Positions 12,201-24,200 of a DNA stretch of 64,000 nt are shown here, in pieces. Origin of the DNA: Xanthostigma xanthostigma (lineage: Eukaryota; Arthropoda; Insecta; Raphidioptera; Raphidiidae); contig OY754467.1 of assembly GCA_963575645.1 (NCBI GenBank), forward strand, positions 54,645,135 through 54,709,134. Direction: 5' to 3'. Position numbers and translations under genes: made by a program. Numbering within the stretch: position 1 is the stretch's first letter; each line of letters starts with the position of its first letter. The notes beneath the pieces are model-generated. The model worked only from the letters and a program-made list of their open reading frames with translations. It searched no databases and had not been told where the DNA came from.

Positions 12201-15200
12201 AATTACTGTTTTGAGATTTTTCTGTTGGTTAATATATATGTTAGAGATGTTTTTGTGTGTATGAAATTTTGGGAATGTTTAGAGGCTGTAGCGACCCGAA
12301 CAGGAAAATGTCAAATGGATAATATCAAAGAATTGCACAATCGGCAATATTATTAAAGCAAAATTATCATAGTAATGCTGAATAATGTAGTGAATGACAG
12401 GAGTAACGTGGCCGGCAAACCGGTACCTGTAGGATGATAGCCCATTCATTTAGTACCTAAGTATCATTCTTACTTAGTACCTAACGAGAATAAATGCACA
12501 AAACTTATTATTACAATTGATACAATTTGTATAAGTTCCTTTTTTGTAATTTTCTCTTATATTAAATGTTTACTTGTTTTACTTTCTCTATACAGACATG
12601 ATAAGCAGATATTTTAGAAAGAGTCTTGCACCAAAAAAAAAAACTTGAACACATGATCTGTGATCAAATTCAGTATGAAATTTGCATCGTTTGTGCGTAA
12701 AATCGTCTTTTCTAATAAATGGATAGAATTTTTATCCTCTTCTAAAGGGTTAACATTCTCCCCTCGTAAAGTGCTTTCTATAATATTGAAAATTGAATTT
12801 ACTTTTAACGCACAAAAAAACGTCGCATTTCAAGTCAAGAAAGTGGATATAATATTATACTTTATGGAATAAATTTTGTATTTTCGATACAAGTTATTTA
12901 TCGCAGCGTTGATGGGACGATGGGGGATGAAATACAGCATCCGCAGACAGTCACGGATGATATGATGGCACGACAGACGCCGGTGGGGCGGTGACGCTGT
13001 TACAGTTGAAGTGGGCCAGGTGACAGCTGCTGCTGTTCGGGTTAGGCAATGCTCCTCGTCTGCTATTATACGGAAGAGCGTTCGTTCGAGGAGCAAATTG
13101 CATTTATGCATGAGTCGACCGCGATCTCGTTTACTCGTCATCCCGCGTTCCCGGCCGCTAAAACATACATCAGTTAACAGATATCTTGCCGAAAATATCT
13201 GAACATATAGTGTTTACAAGTTATAGTATTTCATTTTAGAAGAGGTTAAGGCGTGGCTTTCTCTCATGCACAAAAGAGGTGAATTTTTACAGAACTTTGT
13301 AAAACAGACCTATATTAGACCTATATACTAATAGACATATATTATATACTCAGCGATAGTTAGCTTTTTGTTAGTGAAAGACTTTTTAAAATCGGTTCAG
13401 TAATTCCAGAGAAATATGTAGTAAAGTAATTCTTCATCTTCTTTATGTTGAATGAGTCAGTGAATATTAAAAACAGCCATATTTGAACGTCAATGTATGT
13501 CAGGAACTATTTTCTATAAAATTTGGAATTTTGCGTAATTAGCTGGATCTTAATAGATAAACGAAATTACAAGTGTGCAAGTCAAACAGCTTTTTAAGTT
13601 AGGTAAATAGCTCGTAATGGTTCGGGAAAATATACACGATATCTAGTTGCCGAGCTTGGCTGCCACACAGCCGTGTGTCATATAGATATGTTTTAAATCT
13701 CTCGCTTTAATAAGCTTTCCTTCTCTCGATGACTGAATAAAACATTTTTTTTTTGCTTTTGGTTCCTCCTCCCAAAACTGGCTTCTGCTCATTTGTGCAG
13801 ACAAAGTCACGCCCTCAGCGCTCCTAATTTTAATATTACCTACGTTAAAGTTTCATCATGATTACTTTTCCATATTTCTTTCACAGTTATCACACTATTG
13901 ATTTCGTTTATAGATTTGTGTTATCGTTCAGCCAAACTGTTTATTCTTCTAAATGTTTCACTAATCTCATCATACTGGGCTATAGAGTTTAACAAAGAAA
14001 TAGGACGGCTTGAATGTCAAAATGCCGTGAGCTCGGTTCAAGTATCAAGTAGGGATCCGAAAGGCTCTTTACGCCCTGTTTGGTTGTGAATGCTTCAGTT
14101 TGCTGGACTATAAACACGATGTGACATCCGACAAACCCTTAACATAAAATATGAACTTTGTTGTATATAGGACCTACTGGCAGCCGGAAACACTGAAGTC
14201 CTTAAAGTGCGTATATATAGGTGACGAAAAATATCGAATTTAGAGGCAACGTTTTGAGAACTTCTGGTGTGCAGTTCGGTGAACGAATCGCTTCATTACC
14301 TGTCCGTCTGCCAGAGACGATCATTATTACCGCCGTTCCCGTGCTAATTACCCTGCAGAAACGCCGCGCCCACGCCAAGCCAACATACAATGTGTCATGA
14401 ATGATGCGTGAGTTTTTTTTGCAGGGGTGGTGTAATTGCCTTTGGACATTCGCACTCTCCCTGGATATGGAGAGGTCGTATTTATATAGTCGTTCACTCG
14501 AACGGGTTTGAATTTTGAATGTTACTATCAACTATATTGTTGATTTTAGTGTTTTTTACTGGCATCGACTTATTTTTTTAACAGAATCGGAACATTTGTG
14601 TTAACTCGGTTTTATACAAAAATATTGAAAGTATATCAGATAAGAATGCTTTGAATCAAAATTATCAACAAAACTGTATAGGAACTTGCTAGTCATTTAA
14701 GTAAGGATTAGAATGCCCATTGCTGCAGCTATCAGAGTTGACATCCTAAACTGCAATTTTTCAGCCAAAAGTTGATCGGAGAAGTGCGTTGAAATCTCAA
14801 GCGCGGACTATTAATACGAGCAAAAGGGTCGACGTGGCTGTGTTATGCGGGGTCGGTTTGTGTGAGCATAATAATAATATGTACGGATGGTGGATATATT
14901 ATGTAGACGTGTGTGTAACGTTCCGCCCCATTGCGAATCGAATGTGCATGGAATTCGTATTCTAGCTGGTTTCATATAGTTTCTACTCCACAACGACGTC
15001 ACGGTCAAGCGTCTCTTGTTATAAATATATTGTCACTTTATTATCGGCTAGTTTAAATTTACTTTACAACTAGAAAAGAAACGATGGCAATTGGCAGCTA
15101 TAGGTACTTAAGTAGAAATTTGATGACTCGGGTATCCAAATCTGAAACTGAAGATCCGATAGTTTGATTTTTGTCTGCACTCTCCCTTATAAAATTGCTA

Positions 15201-18200
15201 CTTTAAGTGCATGTATACAGACATGTAAAGTGACCCATTACGCACGAGTGCGGTATAGTAAAACAAAACTGACCACGCTATACCAATTCCATTATAAGTA
15301 TTAGGTCATGTATTTATTTTTCCAGAAACGGTTTTAATGGTTTTCCGTACACTTTGTATAATTTAATTTTAAAGAAATACAGAAAATATAGTTTTAAGTG
15401 CAACGCGGCTGAATGTCAATTGCTATAATATGTTATGTGCTTGGAACAGTAAAAATTAATTTACAAACTTTCTGAAAATATGGTTGTATTTATTCGCTTC
15501 CAGGAGTTTTACAGGAAAAATTAATGTTCCCGGCTTTGGAATAGGAAAACTTGCTTCTTAAGGTTTTATTTTCTCTCAGCATGCGATGAACAAGTTTTTA
15601 AATGCTAGTTGTTAAACTTTGCTTATTAAAGTTGCTTATTTCTTTTTAGCAGATTTGATCGTTATTTAAAACAATCATTATTATTTAAAACATTCTAGTA
15701 TGGAGTTTGGTCATAAAATTTCGGTGTCTATATATTTTCATATGTGATGGAATGTCTTAAATGTTTTTATAATAGAATAACAAACACTATTATTTATTAT
15801 ATCTATATAAAGCGATATAAAAATATGCCGGTTGGTTTTATTTAAGGCGGCTTCTTAATCCCAAGACTGACGAAAAATTCGAATAGATCATACTAACGAA
15901 ATAACAATGTTTTTTTTTTCAATTTTGAACATTTGTACTCTAATTTGCATTATTTTCACCTTTTTGACGGAATTTCTATAAATTTTATACGAACAAATCT
16001 AGCTGTGTTTATCACAATTACAGACAATTACATGTTTTTGCTGATTCAAGCGCATTTCTTATATATGAATGGATTTAGGCAACATATTATATAAGGTCAA
16101 ATTGCTAGACGATGCTTCAGGGTTCTACAAATCCCGTCTAAAGGATAAAAATATAGCCTGAACCTTAGAGTGCAAACATTCAAAATAGAAAATACTTAAT
16201 TATATCGTTAGTAGAATGTATTCGAATTTTTCATCATTCTTATAGGGCCAATAATCCGCCATATTCAATCCGTATAGTAAAATATATGTATAAAAAAAAT
16301 ATTGGTTATTATTAACTTGGCTTGCAACGATCTCTTGTAACTTATACACTGTTTTCTTTTGCCTGAAATCTTTGCTGAATGCTGAGTCTTTGCCCGCAGC
16401 TTGCCGCTATGAAAAAGGTTCTTGGAGTGAATGCAACGGGCAGGGCGACATGACACGCACGGACAAAATCAAGGCGAATAGCGACCCTTATTGTGAACAG
16501 AGCAGAGAAATCAGCAAAAAATGTAAAACCAAAAAAGGACCAAAGCCTACTAAAGGTACATAAAACATTAATACCATTTTTGTATGATGACGCAGTAGAA
16601 GGACAATGCAATAAATAGACGGTCGATTTGCCGATCTTGATATTACTCGATTATTTAAAGTTGCCTATTATTTTCAATTACTTTTTTCTCAATATAATAA
16701 TTAATGAAACGTTCCCAGATATCTTTTAAATTTTAATACTTAATCTAAAGTGAAAAATAAAAATCGTTGTTCGACCGATGAACAAAGTTTAATGAAACAA
16801 ATGCATTATTATGTTTTATTGTATATCCAGTTCTACAGTGTACAAATTGGATAACATCTTGTCAATGTCATTCTGTTCTGGCATTTCTTTTTCTCTGAAC
16901 AATATTTCATTCATAAACTAAAGATAAGTACAACAGTTTATGATGAGTATTTGGAAAGAATTCCGTGGCATAAGGATCGAAAATGAAGCAATACTGAGAC
17001 TTTTTTAAACTTGCATTTAATACTAACGTTTCGATACGCTTTGTGTCATCTTCAGAGTGTTCAAATGCTGTCACATGTTATCAGTATATTGTTATCAGTA
17101 TATTTTCGATCCTTATGCCACGGAATTCTTTCCAAATACTCATCATTAACTTCAATGGATCACAGCTACTCTATTTATTGAATAGAGTCAATCTTCACAA
17201 CAGTTTATAAAAAAAACTTAATGTTTTTTTTGGCAAATAAAAAAAAAAAACAAACGGATAATAACACTTGGTAAGTTCGTGTAGAAGCCAATAATTAGTA
17301 AATAGTAATGCTGGGTTGCAGAACGCTTTGTCAGCAAATCTGAGTACGCCTCCATATGTTTACAGGCGCTAGATTAGTAACATATTTCGCTTAGATCGCG
17401 CTTTCCTGCGGGCCGCCCGGATCGCTCAGATAACCTACGCAAGTCATATCGTTGACACATTGCTTTCGTAGGTAGGTAGGTCCCTATTCCCTACTCAATT
17501 GCCTATAAGGAAGTGACAGGGATATCGTATTGCTGTTGAATTGCTTTCGCGATCATTCGGAATATGTAGTTCCTTCGCAATAACTTGAGTAATATGTTGC
17601 TTAATACACCAAATTATATTATCCTTCTACTGCGTATTTTTTATATTCTTTCACATAATATTTTCACAAATCTTCAATTTATGTTATGTTTTGTTGCATG
17701 GTTAGCAAGGCATGTAAGACGATTATAAAAATAGATAATATTTAAAAATGCGCCCGCCGAAAGTATAAAGACGTTTTTTTGCAAAATACGTCTTTATGAA
17801 GCAACAGCTGCTAGGGTTACTTGAATTTATGTGCCCTCTTTATTTTTTTATGTTATTTGCGAACTAGAGGCTTGCAGTGCAAAACACGATAAACTTCAAA
17901 TGTTCAAACCATCAACTTCATCTATTATTATTTGAGTGATACATTTTGACCGGATATTTCAATTTTAAAACGGCTCATTTGTTAAAATATTGTCCGCATT
18001 GAATAATTTACTTTAACGGATATATCTTACGTTCGTACAAAATTCTTGTTTAGTTTTTTATTCAAAACAATATGAATTGATTAAAAATAAATTATTACAT
18101 TAAATTACTATCTGAGACATTTTTTGGTGCGAATCATAATTTGGTATTCTTAATTATTATTTTTATAAATTCATACACTGAAAGCAACTTGGCATATTTT

Positions 18201-21200
18201 GAAAAAATATATTTTGTTTGCTGGCGAATTTTTGAACATTTATGCTCGACTTGGAGAATTGCGACGTCTGTCAAACCCTGGAGATGGCAGTTCTTGATGC
18301 AAATACGATTTTTTTACACAAACATAATAAAGTGCTATCAAAAGTTAGATAACTCCAAACGTTTCAGCGTAAATTTTTATGATATATATGCCTGGATATT
18401 GTCAAATCCGTGATTTTGTAATTTCACTAGTGAAATTACAATATCACGATTGACAAAGATTCGTGATATTATAATTTCACTAAGTGAAATTATAATATCA
18501 CGGGTTTGACAATATCCCGGCGACATATATAAAAGTGCTAAAAACTATTCGACGTTATAACTGCATAAATCTAACAATAACTAGGTGTTCCAAGCTCTCT
18601 GCGAACGTAATAGAACCGTTACATTCATGCGCACTAGCTAAAACGTGTTCCAAAACCGTCACAAACAGCTTCGTTCTAGTTACAACGCATGACTGTGACG
18701 GTTCTGTTACCGTTCGCAGAGAGCTTGGAACAGAGCAAATGTCATTAACATAACAATTTATCATGGCAGCAAAAAATAACGCTATTTATTTTAATTAAAA
18801 TTTACAGTACCTACCTATTATTATATACTATGTATCTTTGTTTTCCGATACATCATGAAAAAGATAAATGTTTGTCGTCTTGTGTATAAAATAACATTGA
18901 AAATTTAAGTTTTATTATTATTACGCATGGCATAATTAATTAAATTCTCGACATTTTATAATGAACACTTTGTCTGGAAAGTTCTTTATGTTCTGTGTTA
19001 ATTGCTGTTTTACAGGTCCAATCTTTTCATTGATGTTTTATATTAAATTGACAAGCAGCCCTGCAAACAAGCGACATGCGATAATCCTCGTCCGCTTTTT
19101 ATGAAACCTGTCATTTTCATGTTCCCACACCACATTGATTGCGGTTGCGCAAATGACGTTCTGTTTCAAAAATAACCTACTTAATATTACCTACTGATCA
19201 GTGATCAGCCTTATAGATTCCGAGGGTATGTTATTCCTTACTTTATCGTCGTTCTATATAGCGCAGCACTCCGGCGTTAACCGCATTTACCTAAGGTACA
19301 TTTACTTTGTAGCCCACGTTTCTTCACGTAAATACGTGCCTATTTCATTTACCATTTGAGTTTGTCTTTGTCCCAGACATGTTGCTGTTTTTTTATGGTA
19401 TTGCGCACACGTGCGTTATTCTACAGTTCATCCGCTTTTATATTATGACGCTCAATCGTTGTTAACGAATTATTATTACTTAGGCTCGTAGTTATCAGCG
19501 ATTGAAATCTAACGGCGTTTTGTAACACAAGAAAGTTCGACCGGCGGCTATCACTGTACTTAACGAGTTAATAAAATTATAGATTTTGTCGACAATTTTT
19601 CTATTTTATACATTTATATATATATTTTTTTGGACGTTTGATTTGAAAAAGTAAAATTTTAATTAGACGTGGCAATACGAGGGAATAATTTTTTAAACTA
19701 GACGTACAGAATGAAAATTATATTTAAGCACAAATCATAATAAAGTGTCAAAGTCCGTAGGTACACGCGACAATTCACTAGGTCCGATTTGGAGAGCTCC
19801 GCAGATCGGATGATTTGTATATTAATATCAGGCCGACTCATTATTACTGTGTCGATGGTCGGACGGTTGACTTGGGCGACGCGACGTCATGATCTCCCGG
19901 CTTTTCATTTTACCAGTTGCGTCGTATTTAGGTCGGCTGGACAACGACTGCTACATCTGCTATCTAAGAATAGTAAGAATTAGACGTGTGTCGATCGATC
20001 ATTTCTTGCGACCCGGGTCGATCGCGACCCACAGGTTAAGTGATCGTATCACAATGTTTCGATCGTTTGATCGATCAGCTTGTACCTATTAGACGTGTGT
20101 CGATCGAACATTTCCTGCGACCTAGGTCGATCGCAACCTACAGGTCCTAACCTGTAGGTTGCGATACTATCCCCTAGGATAGTATCACAATGATTCGATC
20201 GTTCGATCGGCTGTCTGAGTACCTATTTCATTTCTATACGAGTTACCATTAACCTGTTAATGTAATTTTCTGCGCTAGCTTGTTTGTACGAAAGAAAAAC
20301 TTACCATTGAACAGAACAATGAGGCTTTTATTTAACTCAACTCAAATTGCTTATATAAAATAGATAATGAGATACGATAAATTAACACCAAGTAGGTATT
20401 TTAAGATTAAATTAATGTTTATATCTATTTTATGACACTATAGGTTATGATTAAGAAATAAAACTTGAGAATTTTTTTCGGGTTTTAAAGAACTTCTTTT
20501 TGCACTTATTGTCATTCCAGCTTTGGAAAAAAATCGTTCGCATGGTACAGATGTAGCATTCATTCAAGTGATTGTTGTATGTTATTATGACTCACGAGTC
20601 ACGACTCTACCATAGAAATTCATCATTCAATCACTCGGTCACGCTCTGTCATCTATTCCCTGTGGCTCTTTGGTTGCTATTGAGCTGACGATCGACTCGA
20701 GACCGAACGATTGGATCTTGTGAGATTCAGTGATTCAATCACTCAGTCACGGGTGGTGATCGAATCAAAACGATTCGATCAATCGCGATCGACACACGTC
20801 TAGTAAGAATCAATTCCTCGATATTATTGTCTGTTATCGAGGATTAAATGTAAAATAATGTTAGTTTGATCGACATTAACAATATTTTTTTTGCCACATA
20901 TATATGCACCAACTGTACGCTGTACACTGTAGCTTCTAGTACGTTGTACACTACACAGACCTTACAATGGCATTTACTGGTTAACTTCTCCTAACATTTC
21001 TATTGTATTGTCTCCAGGGAAATCATACTTTTGTTTTTGTTTTTGTGTTGCACAAACAAGTTGAAGGAAAGAAAAAGTTGTGCTTCTTGTTTCTGTATCT
21101 TTGATACAGTTTCAGATTCAAATAAAATCCAGACGTCCAACTTTATAATACTTATTGATCGAAATTGAAATCAATTCTCTAGTAATTTTGTTTCAATCAC

Positions 21201-24200
21201 AGATCAATTCAGTTACGGGTTTGTTTTATTTGGGAAGTCAAAGGATATACATAGGTGGGCGTGATTGCGTTTACTTGTTGCTTATTTTAACGTTAGGTTA
21301 TTGCTGGTTCATTTAGTAGAATCGAAAACACGTACATACAACTCGATTACACGTCGCTATTTTATGTACACCGTACAGATAGATTAGGACGCTTATGACC
21401 TCTGTTTCGAGCGTCTATAATCTATTATATCTTATCTTATCTTTTCGCAGTTAGATGGACGCAGTCACTATATCGGGATGTTTTCTTGCTACTTTTTTTA
21501 ATATTTCTAACGATATCAAGATGGAAAAAATTAATGTATGGGTACCTATATATGCTTGTTTCATCAACCCTTGAGAATAATGATGAAATTTGGTAAACTA
21601 TCAGTTGAAACTCACTTTTTCTCTGGCCTCGATTGGTTTATCACATAGTGTGGGATATTATTTTAATTTTAAATAAATTATTGCATGCGAATGCTTTAAG
21701 TTTAACTTTTCAAACAGAACGATTTTATTTTACGAAAAAGAATTTATAATCTGTATAGGTAATACAGTTACATATTATGTATAATACTTTAAACTAAGTG
21801 ACAATTACATAATATTTTATAATATTTCAGATATAGCACAGATAGACTTTTGTCAAAACCAACCAAGAAGCGAATTATGACTACTTATTATTTTATCATA
21901 CATTTGTTTCCAAATAAACTTAATATAATTTATTTTTGTTTAAACCAGCAAAATCCCTCAAGTTTATCTTTGTACAAACAAATTAGGAGCTTTTTCTCCG
22001 CTGCATTCTAGAAGTGTAGTAGCTAGCTATAATTTATCAGGTTGTCAAAACATAAACGTCCCATTTATTATAAAATAAATATGTAGGTACTTACGATTTG
22101 TATAAGAATTGACAGCAGCAATTATGTAATATTATGTTGGTGCTTGTACAAGTATAAGGTTAACCCTCAATTGATCTGTTAGGTCCCAGGGACTCCGCCC
22201 GATTTTCAAAGTGTTGAAAAAACTTTAATATTACACTTAGAAGTTTGTGCATCACAGTACCTTCCTGAAATAGTGTGCGACGCTCGGGGGAGAGAGGATG
22301 TGCGTCTACGCTTATATATCGGTGAGATATTACGTTCATGGAGTCCACGGGACTCCACCAGAGCATTTGTGTAACTTTTTTGCTAATTTTATAAATGTCA
22401 TTTTTTGGGTTTAATGACACATTTTCTTTGTTTTAAACTACAAAATGGCTTCCAATAAACAAGTAGTAAATTTAAATCAACCAGATGCTGAATATATCAT
22501 AATGGGCTGGCTAAACGACGAAGATATGAATCCCGATGATGAATCTCAACAGTCACAAAATGTGCCTCGACCTTTTATACCCGAAGAATTACTTTCCGAC
22601 TCCAAAGATGAGTGCCAAGAAACCAAAGTAAATACTGTCACATTATGTCCTAAGCGCCTAAAAAGAAAGATGTTTGGGGTGTACGAAGAAGATTTGCGCC
22701 CGTTTTGTTGCGACAGTCAAATATTAAGTGCTGCACATTTTTCATTTTAATATGAGACACTATCCTTTTTTTATTTTGCTCTTAATTTCACTATATTGTT
22801 GGCATTGTTCATAAGTGAAAAGATAAATATATTAATTTTGAATTTTTATAGTAGCTAGAAGATGGTACAACTTTTTGTTAATTTTATATGGAGGGTAATT
22901 TGTTTTTCTATTGTTATAAAGCTTAAATGTTAACTAATACCAGTCTGATATAAAAGTCTGCTACTGTAATGTTCCTTACTCAAATATGTAGTTTTTTGAT
23001 ACTGGATATCGTTTTATTAAAATAATATTAACGATTTGTTGAGAAGGAGTCCCCTGGACTCCACCAGATAAATTAAAGTATATCTAGGCACCAGATTAAT
23101 TGAGGGTTAAAAGAAGTATGGAAATGGCTGCTAGGCACCTTAAATGAATTTATGCCATTAATACATCAATCTATCTTACAGGGAAAATTTATCACTATAG
23201 TCCCAGAGCCGGTCGTCATATTCCTTATAAGTGTACGCGATCTTTTAAACGTTTTTTACATTCTTTTTTGCTATAATTTCAATGATACGTAGGTACAATA
23301 TGTTAAAATGTTAAAAAAGCAAATTACGATTATTCGTTTGAACATGTAAATTGGGTTGTTATGAATTCTAGAACTGTATATTTTTGTTGAACTTTACTTT
23401 TTATTTACGTAAATTATTATGCAAAAAATTAGAAAATTTCATAAATTATTTTATATAGGTATATAATATATTAATTATATTGTAATATCAAGTAATTCTC
23501 ATTATGCTTACAAAAGCAGGTTTCTATCACAAAAAAGCAAAAAAATATTGTTAACTTTACTTTGTTAAAAAGGAAGCTTCATGAAGTTCAGACTTCAGAC
23601 CATAAATGAAAAAAATAGTATAAAAACTTTTTTCTTTTGGCAGTATGTACGTATTGTTTGAAGTGAAAGAAAACAATATCTTCTAGCAGTTGTTTTCTGT
23701 CATAGTATAATATTTCTATAGCTCTCTCGGGAATGTGGCACCTCTGATTTAAAGGGTAATTATTTTCTGATGTTTGATAAATATTATTGGATTACACGTA
23801 ATTATCGGGCTACTGGCAGGTAACTATAATTAATCAGTTTGCCGAATTATATCGGGCAATATAACGTCGTGGGCGTGCAGAAGCTGGAACTCGCAACAAT
23901 TAAAAGAAAATACTTCTATGTATTACACAAAAAAATCGGCGTTTATTACAATTTTTGTTTTAAATTTTATTTTCTCCAATAAGTATCAAGCGGAGTTTTC
24001 AAACCTGAAATGCAATATGAATGAGAATTAATGTAATTGGCCGGAAGAGTTAAATGAATGCTAATGGCACTGATTTTTGGTACCATAATATAGAACATTG
24101 ATTACCGGTGTATAAATTGATCAGATACATATTATGTATTATGTTGCGCAGCTGAAAGGTAGGTATAGCGTGGAGTGAGATTATTAGGGTTGCGGTGAAG

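Larger units (their letters stand above)
6281..16399 (+). other. Miple intron, about 10.1 kb
   Basis: This non-coding stretch joins the two domain exons. It contains a (TG)n tract at 7725-7748, a GAAGTGAAAAC-type element at 8048-8322, a foldback at 10523-10823, another at 11265-11407, a hairpin repeat near 11998-12060 and a GC-richer patch at 12900-13170. Reading frames inside (for example 7613-8083 minus) have repeat-derived or random composition and are not called as genes. Confidence 0.75.
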
